From NCBI RefSeq assembly GCF_002837185.1, contig NZ_KZ478017.1, forward strand, positions 1 through 59,446: a stretch of DNA of 59,446 nt, written 5' to 3'. The notes beneath the pieces were generated by a model, which saw only the letters and a program-made list of their open reading frames with translations, did no database searches and was not told where the DNA came from. Positions 1-9,317 of this stretch are shown here, in pieces. Position numbers and translations under genes: made by a program. Each line of letters starts with the position of its first letter. The stretch's first letter is position 1. Source of the stretch: Pseudomonas fluorescens. GTDB taxonomy: Bacteria; Pseudomonadota; Gammaproteobacteria; Pseudomonadales; Pseudomonadaceae.

Positions 1-22
1 ATGGGCCATCCATGGCCCAGTG

Positions 23-157
23 CGGCTAACCCGGCGTCCTGCCGGGTTACCCACGGATTCAAGCCTGCGTTCGGCCAGCGTGGTTTAACGGGGCGCCTGA
101 GATCAAGATCAAAAGCAGATCAAGATCAAGAGCGGCTCGCTTCGCATCGTGGTTACG
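23..157. repeat. Dispersed intergenic repeat, copy 1
   Basis: This stretch is nearly identical to 10666-10807. It opens with a perfect hairpin (AACCCGGC, 5-base loop, GCCGGGTT, about 28-48), continues with a conserved block, then a variable run built from GATCAA-like hexamers (about 101-130), and ends in a second conserved block. The two copies differ mainly in the number and sequence of the hexamers. A 68-codon frame spans it but has no ribosome binding site or family resemblance, so I do not call a gene. It may belong to a Pseudomonas intergenic repeat family. Confidence 0.85.
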
Positions 158-210
158 GTGGTGCTACAGAGTTGGGTAGATACGTCAGGCAACTGATTTG
201 TTGCTGATGT

Positions 211-244
211 ACCGCTATCGGGGGCAAGCCCCCTCCCACATTTT
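211..244. repeat. REP element
   Basis: One REP-type palindrome with the GGGGGCAAGCCCCC core and flanking CTCCCACA. It recurs many times in the window. From here to 392 I see no gene, only the upstream region of the macroglobulin gene. Confidence 0.85.
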
Positions 245-392
245 GGTCTCCAGCGGCTGTGGGATTTAGCTGGAGCTTGAGTCCCTCCAAGAACCAATCC
301 ACCCTCCGTCGGTCAATGTGATCGGCGCCACAGCGGGTTGGTCGGCGCTGATATATAGTTCACCCTCGGTTTCCTCTGACTATGAGTGCCCC

Positions 393-3300
393 ATGCTTAA
401 CAAAGGATTGTTCCTGGCCTGTGCGCTGGCCCTGCTGAGCGCCTGCGATTCTTCCGATAAACCGTCCGCGCCATCTGCCCCGGCGGCGAGCGTGGCGCCC
501 AAGCCGGCCAAGGCGGCGGTGGATGTGGCGGCGTTGAAGCAGCGTTACGCCGGGCGTGAGTTAAGCGTGGTGGATGTGTCCGAGGTGCAGTTGGATGGGG
601 CCAGCACCTTGTCGGTGAGTTTTTCCATTCCCCTGGACCCGGAGCAGAAGTTCGCCGACAAAGTCCATTTGGTCGACAGCAAGTCGGGCAAGGTCGACGG
701 CGCCTGGGAGCTCTCGGATAACCTGATGGAGTTGCGCCTGCGCCACCTGGAGCCGCAGCGCAAGTTGGTGCTGACGGTGGACGCCGGGGTCAAGGCAGTC
801 AACGCCAACACGCTCGCCGCCGAATACACCGCTCGCCTGGAAACCCGCGACCTGCAAGCCACCGTGGGTTTTGCCAGCCGCGGCACGCTGTTGCCGACGC
901 GCCTGGCCGAGGGCCTGCCGGTGATCGCGCTGAACGTCGACAAGATCGACGTCGAGTTCTTCCGCATCAAGGCCGAGTCCCTGCCGGCATTCCTGGCGCA
1001 GTGGGGGCGCAATACCAGTCTGCAGAGTTACGAATCCCGCGAATTGCTGCCCATGGCCGATCTGGTCTACGGTGGGCGTTTCGACCTGAACCCGGCGCGC
1101 AACACCCGGGAAACCCTGTTGCTGCCGATCGCCGGCCTCAAGCAACTGCAGCAGCCCGGCGTATATTTGGCGGTGATGCGTGCTTCGGGTACCTACAACT
1201 ATTCGCAACCGGCCACCCTGTTTACCTTGAGTGATATCGGCCTGTCGGTGCACCGCTACGCCAATCGCCTGGATGTGTTTACCCAGGCGCTGGAGGGCGG
1301 CAAGGCGTTGAATGGCGTCGAACTGGAAATCCTCGATGCCGAAGGCCGTGTGCTCGGCCAGGGCAAGACCGAAGACGGTGGCCACGCCGAGTTGCCGCTG
1401 CCGAAAAAAGCCCAGGTGTTGCTCGCCAAGCAGGGTGAACAAACCAGTTTGTTGCGCCTGGACAGTGCCGCGCTGGATCTGGCCGAGTTCGATATCGGTG
1501 GCCAGCCGTCCCATCCGTTGCAATTCTTTGTATTCGGCCCGCGTGACCTGTATCGCCCCGGTGAAACCGTGCTGCTCAACGCCCTGTTGCGCGACAAGGA
1601 TGGCAACGCCGTCAAGCCGCAGCCGGTCAGTGTCGAAGTACGGCGCCCCGATGAACAGGTCAGCCGCAAATTCGTGTGGGAGGCCGACGCCTCCGGTCTC
1701 TATCAATACCCGCTGCAACTGGCCGGCGAAGCACCGACCGGGCGCTGGCAGCTGGTATTCGACCTGGGCGACGGCAAGCCGCAGCTGTATGAATTCCTCG
1801 TCGAAGACTTCCTGCCCGAGCGCCTGGCGCTGGAGCTCAAGGGCAGTGACACGCCACTGAGCCCGGCGGATGACGCGGTTATCCAGGTCAATGGCCGTTA
1901 TCTGTACGGCGCGCCGGCTTCGGGCAATCGGGTCAGCGGGCAGGTCTATGTGCGCCCGCTGCGCGAGGCGGTAAAAAGCTTGCCGGGCTACCAGTTCGGC
2001 TCGGTCACCGAAGAAGAGCTGAGCCAGGATTTCGAACTGGACGAGAGCACGCTGGACGCCAAGGGCCAGGAAGCGCTGACCCTGGAAAGCAAATGGGCCG
2101 AGGCCAAGTCGCCGCTGCAACTGATCGTGCAAGCCAGCCTGCAAGAGTCGGGTGGGCGGCCGATCACCCGGCGCCTGGTACAGCCGATCTGGCCGGCCGA
2201 GCAATTGCCGGGCCTGCGCGGGCTGTTTGATGGCACTGAAACCAACGGCGACGGCCCGGCGGAATTCGAAGTCCTGGTGGCCAACCAGGACGGTCAGAAA
2301 CTTGCCGCGCAGAACCTCAAGGTGCGTCTGGTGCGTGAGCGCCGCGACTACTACTGGAACTACTCGGACAATGATGGCTGGAGCTATCACTACAACGAGA
2401 AATTCCTCTACCTCGACGAACAAACCCTCGACATCAAGGCCGGCGACACCGCCAAGGTCAGCTTCCAGGTGGAGTGGGGCCCTTACCGCGTCGAGGTCGA
2501 AGACCCGCAGACCGGTTTGATCAGCAGCCTGCGCTTCTGGGCCGGCTACCAGGCCCAGGACAACACCGAAGGCGGCGCCGTGCGCCCCGATCAGGTCAAG
2601 CTGGCCTTGGATAAACCCGCCTATGCCGATGGCGACACCGCCAACGTCACCGTCACGCCGCCGGCGGCCGGTAAAGGCTACCTGCTGGTGGAGTCCGCCG
2701 AGGGCCCGCTGTGGTGGCAGGAAATCGACGTGCCGGCCGAGGGCAAAAGCTTTGCCGTGAAGCTTGACCCGAAATGGTCGCGGCATGACCTGTACGTGAG
2801 TGCGCTGGTGATCCGTCCCGGCGAGCGCAAAGCCAATATCACCCCCAAACGTGCGGTGGGCCTGCTGCATCTGCCGCTGGACCGTACCCAGCGCAAGCTC
2901 GGCCTGACGCTGACGGCGCCGGAAAAAATGCGCCCCAAACAGCCGTTGACGGTGAAGATCGCCGCCAAAAACGCCGACGGCAGCGTGCCCAAACAGGTGC
3001 ATGTGCTGGTGGCCGCGGTGGACGTGGGCATTCTCAATATCACCGAATACCCGACACCCGATCCGTACTCCAGCCTGTTCGGCCGCAAGGCCTACGGCGT
3101 GGACCAGTTCGACATCTACGGCCAGTTGATCGAAGCCGGACAGGGCCGTCTGGCCAGCCTGGCGTTCGGGGGCGATGCGGCACTGGCCAAGGGCGGCAAG
3201 CGCCCGGACACCAGCGTGACCATCGTCGCCCTGCAAAGCGCGCCGGTCACGCTCAACGAGCAGGGCGAGGGCGAAGTCAGCGTCAATATTCCGGACTTCA

Positions 3301-5291
3301 ACGGCGAGCTGCGCCTGATGGCCCAGGCCTGGAGCGATGACCGCTACGGCATGGCCGAAGCCAAGACAGTGATCGCCGCGCCGCTGATTGCCGAGCTGTC
3401 GGCACCGCGCTTCCTCGCCGGTGGTGACGAGACGACGTTGGCGCTGGACCTGTCCAACCTCTCGGGCAAGGCGCAGAAGCTGGAGGTGCAACTGAGCGCC
3501 GAAGGGCAGTTGGAGCTGGTCAACGGCGGCGCACACAGCGTCGAGTTGAAACAAGGCCAGCGCACCACGCTGCGCATCCCGGTAAAAGCCTGGGGCGGCC
3601 TGGGCAACGGCAAGGTCAAGGTGACGGTCAACGGCCTGGATCTACCCGGTGAAAACCTGCCGCCGTTCAGCCGTGAATGGACCCTGGGTGTGCGCCCTGC
3701 CTACCCTGCGTTGCTCAAGCATTACCGCGCCGTGCTCAAGGACCAGCCGTGGAGCTTGCCTGCGGGCACGCTGGAGCAGTTCGACAGCGCTGGCAGCGAG
3801 GCGTTGTTGAGCCTGTCCAGCCGACCGCCGTTGAACCTCGGCGCGCAGATCAGTGCCCTCAAGGCTTATCCCTACGGCTGCCTTGAGCAAACCGCCAGCG
3901 GCCTGTACCCATCGCTGTATGCCGATGACGCGTTGCTTAAACGCCTGAGCATCAAGGGCGAGCCGGATGCCGAGCGTAAACGCAAGATCGAGCTGGGTAT
4001 CGAACGCCTGCTGGGCATGCAGCGCTACAACGGCAGCTTCGGTTTGTGGGGCGCCGACGGCGAGGAAGAATATTGGCTGACCGCCTATGTCACCGATTTC
4101 CTGCTGCGCGCCCGCGACCAGGGTTTTGCGGTACCGGCCGAGGCGCTGAAGAAAGCCAGTGAGCGTCTGCTGCGCTATGTGCAGGAGCGCAACCTGATCG
4201 AAGTCGACTACAGCGACAACGCCGAACACACCCGTTTTGCCGTGCAGGCCTACGCCGGCATGGTCCTGGCGCGCAGTCAGCAGGCGCCGCTGGGGGCTCT
4301 GCGCAGTATTTTCGAGCGACGCAGCGATGCGCGTTCCGGCTTGCCCTTGGTGCAATTGGCCATCGCCCTGCAGAAAATGGGCGACCAGCCGCGTGCGGAC
4401 CAGGCGCTGCTCGCCGGCCTGGCCGCGCAGCGCAGCGCCAAGGAATGGCTGGCCGACTACGGCAGCCCGTTGCGCGATCAGGCGATGATCCTGGCGTTGC
4501 TGGAAGAAAATGACTTGGCCAAGGGCAAGCGCGAGGAACGCCTGTTCACACTCTCGGACCAGTTGGCGGCCAGCCCGTATCTGTCGACCCAGGAGCGTAA
4601 TTCGCTGTTCCTCGCCGGGCGGCTCGGGCTCGCCCAGCCAGAGGCGAACTGGCAGGTGTCGCTGACCGGCAGTGGCGGTGTGCGTGAACTGAACAACCAG
4701 CAATCAACGCTGCAACTGGATGACAAGCTGCTGACCAGCGACTTGAGCCTGAGCAATCAGGGGCAAACGCCGGTGTACCAGCAACTGACGATTTCCGGTT
4801 ATCCACAAGTGCCACCGGCAGCGGGCGGTGAGAACCTGAGCATCCGTCGTGAGTACCTGGGCATGAACGGCCAGCCGCTGAACCTGCGTAGCCTCAACAG
4901 CGGGGATCTGGTGCTGGTGCATTTGGCGGTCAGCGCCAAGCAACGCGTGCCGGATGCCCTGGTGGTCGACCTGCTGCCCGCCGGCCTGGAACTGGAAAAC
5001 CAGAACCTGGCCCAAAGCGCGGCCAGCCTGGAGAACGCCAGCAGTCAGGTGAAGGAGTGGCGCGAGTCGATGCAGAACGCGTCGCTCAAGCATCAGGAGT
5101 TTCGTGATGACCGCTACGTGGCGGCGATGAACCTGGACGGTTACGGCGGCACGACGCACTTGCTGTACCTGGCACGGGCCGTGACACCGGGCACCTACCG
5201 CGTGCCGCCGCCGCAGGTGGAGTCGATGTATCGGCCGAACTGGCAGGCGGTGGGTGACACTCCGGCGGATATGGTGATCAAGGGCCGCTGA
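393..5291 (+). CDS. yfhM: Bacterial alpha-2-macroglobulin lipoprotein (YfhM type)
   Basis: A 1632-residue periplasmic lipoprotein of the bacterial alpha-2-macroglobulin family, thought to trap attacking proteases and protect the cell wall. The reading frame opens at 318, but I place the start at 393. From there the protein begins with a lipoprotein signal peptide, positive residues then a hydrophobic run ending in the lipobox LLSAC; the 25 upstream codons do not fit a secreted protein. The thioester motif CLEQ is intact at C1163-Q1166, so the covalent trapping chemistry should work. The long N-terminal part is beta-rich macroglobulin domains and the region after CLEQ is the helical complement-like domain. 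The gene sits near pbpC, the classic partner that repairs peptidoglycan. Family assignment is secure; the physiological target is inferred. Confidence 0.95.
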   Translation: MLNKGLFLACALALLSACDSSDKPSAPSAPAASVAPKPAKAAVDVAALKQRYAGRELSVVDVSEVQLDGASTLSVSFSIPLDPEQKFADKVHLVDSKSGKVDGAWELSDNLMELRLRHLEPQRKLVLTVDAGVKAVNANTLAAEYTARLETRDLQATVGFASRGTLLPTRLAEGLPVIALNVDKIDVEFFRIKAESLPAFLAQWGRNTSLQSYESRELLPMADLVYGGRFDLNPARNTRETLLLPIAGLKQLQQPGVYLAVMRASGTYNYSQPATLFTLSDIGLSVHRYANRLDVFTQALEGGKALNGVELEILDAEGRVLGQGKTEDGGHAELPLPKKAQVLLAKQGEQTSLLRLDSAALDLAEFDIGGQPSHPLQFFVFGPRDLYRPGETVLLNALLRDKDGNAVKPQPVSVEVRRPDEQVSRKFVWEADASGLYQYPLQLAGEAPTGRWQLVFDLGDGKPQLYEFLVEDFLPERLALELKGSDTPLSPADDAVIQVNGRYLYGAPASGNRVSGQVYVRPLREAVKSLPGYQFGSVTEEELSQDFELDESTLDAKGQEALTLESKWAEAKSPLQLIVQASLQESGGRPITRRLVQPIWPAEQLPGLRGLFDGTETNGDGPAEFEVLVANQDGQKLAAQNLKVRLVRERRDYYWNYSDNDGWSYHYNEKFLYLDEQTLDIKAGDTAKVSFQVEWGPYRVEVEDPQTGLISSLRFWAGYQAQDNTEGGAVRPDQVKLALDKPAYADGDTANVTVTPPAAGKGYLLVESAEGPLWWQEIDVPAEGKSFAVKLDPKWSRHDLYVSALVIRPGERKANITPKRAVGLLHLPLDRTQRKLGLTLTAPEKMRPKQPLTVKIAAKNADGSVPKQVHVLVAAVDVGILNITEYPTPDPYSSLFGRKAYGVDQFDIYGQLIEAGQGRLASLAFGGDAALAKGGKRPDTSVTIVALQSAPVTLNEQGEGEVSVNIPDFNGELRLMAQAWSDDRYGMAEAKTVIAAPLIAELSAPRFLAGGDETTLALDLSNLSGKAQKLEVQLSAEGQLELVNGGAHSVELKQGQRTTLRIPVKAWGGLGNGKVKVTVNGLDLPGENLPPFSREWTLGVRPAYPALLKHYRAVLKDQPWSLPAGTLEQFDSAGSEALLSLSSRPPLNLGAQISALKAYPYGCLEQTASGLYPSLYADDALLKRLSIKGEPDAERKRKIELGIERLLGMQRYNGSFGLWGADGEEEYWLTAYVTDFLLRARDQGFAVPAEALKKASERLLRYVQERNLIEVDYSDNAEHTRFAVQAYAGMVLARSQQAPLGALRSIFERRSDARSGLPLVQLAIALQKMGDQPRADQALLAGLAAQRSAKEWLADYGSPLRDQAMILALLEENDLAKGKREERLFTLSDQLAASPYLSTQERNSLFLAGRLGLAQPEANWQVSLTGSGGVRELNNQQSTLQLDDKLLTSDLSLSNQGQTPVYQQLTISGYPQVPPAAGGENLSIRREYLGMNGQPLNLRSLNSGDLVLVHLAVSAKQRVPDALVVDLLPAGLELENQNLAQSAASLENASSQVKEWRESMQNASLKHQEFRDDRYVAAMNLDGYGGTTHLLYLARAVTPGTYRVPPPQVESMYRPNWQAVGDTPADMVIKGR

Positions 5292-5316
5292 TCGCTGAAG
5301 TTGAAATGGGGATCAA

Positions 5317-5344
5317 TGTGGGAGGGGGCAAGCCCCCTCCCACA
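5317..5344. repeat. Perfect REP palindrome between convergent genes
   Basis: Two 13-base arms (TGTGGGAGGGGGC and its complement) meet at a central AA. It lies between the 3' end of the macroglobulin gene and the 3' end of the small minus-strand gene, where it could halt transcription from both sides. There is no T-run, so terminator function is inference. Confidence 0.85.
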
Positions 5345-5367
5345 GGGATTGTGCGGTGTGTGTGGGA

Positions 5368-5661
5368 TCAGTGCACGACCCAGCTCAACAACCACAGCCC
5401 CAGCACCAGCCAGATGATCCCGATAATGACCGAGGCCCGCATAAAGGCGCGTACCGCCGAGTACAGCAGGAGCAACCCGACGATCAGGGTGATGATGCTG
5501 ATGATCGAGGTGTCCATGCCCAGGGTGCGCGACAAGCCATCGATAAAGTTGCCGCCGGCATGGGTCAAGGCTCCGAACAAGCCGCTCAGACCGTCGACGA
5601 TAAAGCGGATGACGGAGCCGAGCGCCTGGCCCAACCACTCGAAAAAGCTTTCTACCTGCAT
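5368..5661 (-). CDS. Small membrane protein, function unknown
   Basis: A 97-residue protein with an amphipathic glycine-rich N-terminal half (about residues 1-45) and two hydrophobic segments (about 53-72 and 75-95) separated by a short basic stretch, suggesting a two-pass inner-membrane hairpin. An AGGA ribosome binding site lies upstream of the ATG. It is on the opposite strand between the macroglobulin and pbpC genes, with only about 90 bases to the pbpC start, so the two may share a divergent promoter region. I do not recognise a named family. A role in the envelope is suggested only by its neighbours. Confidence 0.75.
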   Translation of the reverse strand: MQVESFFEWLGQALGSVIRFIVDGLSGLFGALTHAGGNFIDGLSRTLGMDTSIISIITLIVGLLLLYSAVRAFMRASVIIGIIWLVLGLWLLSWVVH

Positions 5662-5751
5662 GTGCGTGTCCTGATAAGAAGGTGGGCGTAACTGTGCCTT
5701 TGGTCGTTGTTGCGACGGGCGAGTTCCCTACAAGCATAGAGGTTTGCCCGG

Positions 5752-8082
5752 TTGAATTTGCGTTTTGTTGCCCGCTGGACACTGGTGAGCCTGTTGTTGG
5801 TCATCGCCCTGCTATGGCTGGCCGACCGTATCTGGCCATTGCCCCTGCCCCAGGACGACCTGGCCCGGGTAGTGCTGGCCGAGGATGGCACGCCATTGTG
5901 GCGCTTTGCCGATGCCAACGGCGTGTGGCGCTATCCGGTGCACACCAGTGAGGTCTCGCCGTATTACCTGGACGCGTTGCTGACCTACGAAGATCGTTGG
6001 TTCTATCGGCACCCCGGGGTAAATCCGTTGGCGCTGGTGCGGGCGACGTGGCAGAACCTGAGCGGCGCACGGGTGGTGTCGGGCGGCAGCACCTTGTCGA
6101 TGCAGGTGGCGCGATTGCTCGACCCGCATTCACGCACCCTGCATGGCAAGTTGCGCCAACTCTGGCGTACCGCGCAATTGGAGTGGCACCTGTCCAAGGA
6201 CGAAATCCTCAACCTGTACCTCAACCGTGCGCCATTCGGCGGTACGTTGCAGGGCGTGGCGGCGGCCAGTTGGGCCTATCTGGGCAAATCCCCGGCGCAG
6301 CTGACCCACGCCGAAGCCGCGCTGCTCGCAGTACTGCCCCAGGCACCGAGTCGCTTGCGCCCGGACCGTCACCCGCAACGCGCCCAGCAGGCCCGGGACA
6401 AAGTGCTACGGCGCCTTGCCGAGTTCCAGGTATGGCCGCAATCGGCGGTCGATGAGGCCCTGGAAGAACCGCTGCTGCTCGCGCCGCGCCTGGAACCGAG
6501 CCTTGCCCCCTTGCTCGCGCGCCGCCTGAACCGGCCGGACAGCCCGCCATTGATCCGCACCACGGTGGACGCCACCCTGCAACGCCGCCTTGAAGACCTG
6601 CTGCTGGGATGGCGTGCGCGTTTGCCTGAGCACACCTCGGCGGCGATCCTGGTGGTGGAGGAGGAAACCATGGCCGTACGCGCCTACCTAGGCTCGGTGG
6701 ATATCAATGACGCCAAGCGCTTCGGCCATGTGGACATGATCAACGCGCTGCGCTCGCCCGGGTCCACCTTGAAACCCTTCCTCTATGGCATGGCCCTGGA
6801 TGACGGCCTGATTCATTCCGAGTCCCTGCTGCAGGACGTGCCGCGACGCTATGGCGATTACCGGCCGGGCAATTTCTCCATGGGGTTTACCGGGGCGGTG
6901 CCGGCGAGTACGGCGCTGTCCAGCTCGCTGAACCTGCCGGCGGTGCAATTGCTGGAAGCCTACGGGCCGAAACGCTTTGCCGCGCAGATGCGCATCGGCG
7001 GCATGCCGCTGGCGTTGCCGGCGTTGGCCGAGCCGAACCTGGCGTTGATCCTGGGCGGTGCGGGCAGCCGCCTGGAAGAGCTGGTCAGCGGCTACAGTGC
7101 ATTCGCCCGCGACGGCAAGAGTGCCACCCTGCGCCTGCAGCCGGATGACGCGCTGCGCGAGCGCCCATTACTGTCGCCAGGGGCAGCCTGGATCGTGCGA
7201 CGCATCCTCAGTGGCCAGGCGCGCCCCGATCGCGACCCACGGGCCGAGCTGGTGCAACGCCCGACGCTGGCCTGGAAGACCGGCACCAGCTATGGCTTTC
7301 GTGATGCCTGGGCGATTGGTGTCGGTCCGCGTTATCTGATCGGCGTCTGGATCGGCCGGCCGGACGGCACGCCGGTGCCGGGGCAGTTTGGCCTGGCGTC
7401 GGCCGCGCCGTTGATGTTGCAGGTGCATGACGTGTTGACCAACCGCGACAGCCAGCGCGGCATCAGCGCGCCCGTCAAGGCCGTGCCGGCCAATGTGGGC
7501 GTGGCGGCAATCTGTTGGCCGCTGGGCCAGCCGATGAATCGCAGCGATCCCAATTGTCGTCGCCAGCGTTTTGCCTGGACACTGGACAACACCACGCCGC
7601 CGACTTTGCAGGCATTGGATCAGCCGTTGAGCGTGGGGTTGATGGAAAACCTCTGGATCAACGCCAAGGGCTTGCGCGTGGACGCCCATTGCCCTGGCGC
7701 CGAACCGAAGCCTATCGCCCTGTGGCCGGCGCCGCTGGAGCCCTGGCTGCCCAGGGTGGAGCGCCGTGAAGCACGCATCCCGGCCGCCGACCCGGATTGT
7801 CCGCCACCGGCACTGGCCGCCGCTTCGCCGTTGTCCATAGTGGGGGTGCGCGAGGGCGACCAATTGCGTTTGCCGGCTGCCAGCCAACAAGCGCTGCGCC
7901 TGAAAATCTCCGCGCTGGGCGGTAGCGGGCGGCGGTGGTGGTTCCTCAATGGTGCGCCTTTGGGCGATAGCGCCAATCAGGACAGCATCAATGCCAGCTT
8001 TGAGCGCTTGGGGCGCTATCAGCTCAGTGTGTTGGATGAGGCCGGGCAGACTGCCAGGCTTGAGTTCAGCGTCGTTGATTAG
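5752..8082 (+). CDS. pbpC: Penicillin-binding protein 1C
   Basis: A 776-residue bifunctional class A-like penicillin-binding protein that would polymerise and cross-link peptidoglycan in the periplasm. The start is a TTG supported by AGAGG nine bases upstream, followed directly by one transmembrane anchor (about residues 10-25). The glycosyltransferase domain shows the EDRWFYRHPG motif. The transpeptidase domain has the catalytic SxxK at S338 (SPGSTLKP) and the KTGTS box at K509. The C-terminal 100 or so residues form the beta-rich PBP1C-specific domain. Length fits the family. It is paired with the alpha-2-macroglobulin gene, as in E. coli, where the pair is proposed to act in envelope defence and repair. 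Confidence 0.95.
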   Translation: MNLRFVARWTLVSLLLVIALLWLADRIWPLPLPQDDLARVVLAEDGTPLWRFADANGVWRYPVHTSEVSPYYLDALLTYEDRWFYRHPGVNPLALVRATWQNLSGARVVSGGSTLSMQVARLLDPHSRTLHGKLRQLWRTAQLEWHLSKDEILNLYLNRAPFGGTLQGVAAASWAYLGKSPAQLTHAEAALLAVLPQAPSRLRPDRHPQRAQQARDKVLRRLAEFQVWPQSAVDEALEEPLLLAPRLEPSLAPLLARRLNRPDSPPLIRTTVDATLQRRLEDLLLGWRARLPEHTSAAILVVEEETMAVRAYLGSVDINDAKRFGHVDMINALRSPGSTLKPFLYGMALDDGLIHSESLLQDVPRRYGDYRPGNFSMGFTGAVPASTALSSSLNLPAVQLLEAYGPKRFAAQMRIGGMPLALPALAEPNLALILGGAGSRLEELVSGYSAFARDGKSATLRLQPDDALRERPLLSPGAAWIVRRILSGQARPDRDPRAELVQRPTLAWKTGTSYGFRDAWAIGVGPRYLIGVWIGRPDGTPVPGQFGLASAAPLMLQVHDVLTNRDSQRGISAPVKAVPANVGVAAICWPLGQPMNRSDPNCRRQRFAWTLDNTTPPTLQALDQPLSVGLMENLWINAKGLRVDAHCPGAEPKPIALWPAPLEPWLPRVERREARIPAADPDCPPPALAAASPLSIVGVREGDQLRLPAASQQALRLKISALGGSGRRWWFLNGAPLGDSANQDSINASFERLGRYQLSVLDEAGQTARLEFSVVD

Positions 8083-8088
8083 GGCCTT

Positions 8089-8164
8089 ATCGGGGGCAAG
8101 CCCCCTCCCACATTTGAACAGTGTTCACAGCTCAAAATTGTGGGAGGGGGCTTGCCCCCGATGA
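8089..8164. repeat. Pair of inverted REP elements
   Basis: Two REP units in opposite orientation (GGGGGCAAGCCCCC near 8092 and GGGGGCTTGCCCCC near 8146) separated by about 40 bases, immediately after pbpC. This is the usual paired arrangement and may fold into a long stem. Confidence 0.9.
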
Positions 8165-8242
8165 GGCCCTCAAGATCCACACCGCTATTCACTTGCCTTC
8201 ACTCCCCATCCCCCTGAAGCTATACACACTCAGGAGCCCCCA

Positions 8243-8551
8243 ATGAACCTCGAACACCTCACCGAACGCCTGCACCGCATCCGCGATGCCAACGACTGGA
8301 AGCCGTTCCACAGCCCGAAAAACCTGGCCATGGCCGCCAGTGTGGAAATGGCCGAACTGGTCGAGATTTTCCAATGGCTGACCGAAGACCAGTCGCGCCA
8401 ATTGCCGGCCGATAAACTCGCGCATGCCGGCCAGGAAGTCGGCGATATCGTGCTGTACCTGCTATTGCTGTGCAGTGAGCTGGGCCTGGACATGAACGAG
8501 GTGGTGCGCGCCAAACTGGCCGACAGCGAACGGCGGTTTGCCCATGAGTGA
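8243..8551 (+). CDS. MazG-like nucleotide pyrophosphohydrolase
   Basis: A 102-residue all-alpha NTP pyrophosphohydrolase of the MazG-like/RS21-C6 type, which hydrolyses (deoxy)nucleoside triphosphates to monophosphates to cleanse or balance the pool. The metal-binding signature is present as EMAELVEIFQW (about residues 36-46) followed by EVGDIVLYL (about 65-73). The ATG has AGGAG at good spacing. The gene ends inside the start of cmoM (8 bases shared), so the two are translationally coupled. The preferred nucleotide cannot be read from the sequence. Confidence 0.88.
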   Translation: MNLEHLTERLHRIRDANDWKPFHSPKNLAMAASVEMAELVEIFQWLTEDQSRQLPADKLAHAGQEVGDIVLYLLLLCSELGLDMNEVVRAKLADSERRFAHE

Positions 8552-9293
8552 CCGGCATTTCGATCAGTTGGCCACGCGCTTCGCCGAGAAAATCTACGGC
8601 GGCGCCAAGGGCGCGATTCGCCTGGCGGTGTTGCAGGCCGATCTCACCGAGGCGTTGCCGGATCGCCCGTTGCGCGTGCTGGATATCGGCGCGGGGTTGG
8701 GGCATATGGCGTTGTGGCTGGCCGAACGCGGCCATCAGGTGACCCTGGCCGAGCCCGCCGCGCCCATGCTCGAAGGCGCGCGCCAGCGTTTCGCCGACGC
8801 CGGGCAGAGCGCCACGTTCATCCATGCGCCCTGGCAAGACTTGCTTGGCCAGCTCACTGAGCCCTACGACCTGGTGCTGTGCCACGCCGTGCTGGAATGG
8901 CTGGCCGAACCCCATGCGATCCTGCCGGTACTGCATCAATTGACGCTGCCCGGCGGTTGGTTGTCCCTGGCGTTCTATAACCGCGATGCGCTGATCTATC
9001 GCAACCTGCTCAAGGGCCACTTTCGCAAGATGCGCAAGAACGATATGGCCGGCGAAAAACAGAGCCTCACGCCGCAACAGCCGCTGGACCCTCGGGAATT
9101 GGCGGCGCAACTCGAAGGGTTGTGGCAGGTCGAAAGCCAAAGTGGCGTGCGCGTGTTCCACGACTATATGCCGGTGGAATTCCAGGCGCGCGCCGAGCTG
9201 CAGGATCTGTTGGAGATGGAGCTCGCTCACCGTCGTCACCCAAGCTTTGCCGGACTTGGGCGTTATTTGCACTGGGTTTGCCGTCCGGTCTAA
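8544..9293 (+). CDS. cmoM: tRNA uridine 5-oxyacetic acid(34) methyltransferase
   Basis: A 249-residue SAM-dependent methyltransferase resembling E. coli CmoM (SmtA), which methylates cmo5U34 in the tRNA wobble position to give mcmo5U. The SAM-binding motif I is VLDIGAGLGHMA (about residues 45-56), motif IV is DLVLCHAVLEWL, and the family-typical GVRVFHDYMP and LGRYLHWV segments lie near the C terminus. I prefer ATG 8544 (MSDRHF) over an upstream in-frame TTG at 8538, because it matches the family N terminus and gives the overlapping stop/start with the pyrophosphohydrolase. Assignment is from recalled similarity to E. coli. Confidence 0.88.
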   Translation: MSDRHFDQLATRFAEKIYGGAKGAIRLAVLQADLTEALPDRPLRVLDIGAGLGHMALWLAERGHQVTLAEPAAPMLEGARQRFADAGQSATFIHAPWQDLLGQLTEPYDLVLCHAVLEWLAEPHAILPVLHQLTLPGGWLSLAFYNRDALIYRNLLKGHFRKMRKNDMAGEKQSLTPQQPLDPRELAAQLEGLWQVESQSGVRVFHDYMPVEFQARAELQDLLEMELAHRRHPSFAGLGRYLHWVCRPV

Positions 9294-9317
9294 GCGGCCC
9301 AGTCTGCGGAGGTCGAA

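Noticed and set aside
1..207. 68-codon frame in the dispersed repeat
   Set aside because: It follows the repeat, starts without a ribosome binding site, and the second repeat copy breaks the same frame at the hexamer run.
561..3554. 997-codon open frame antisense to the macroglobulin gene
   Set aside because: It is a shadow frame in GC-rich coding DNA: no ribosome binding site, no domain resemblance, low-complexity His/Gln/Arg/Leu text, and the sense frame carries clear family motifs.
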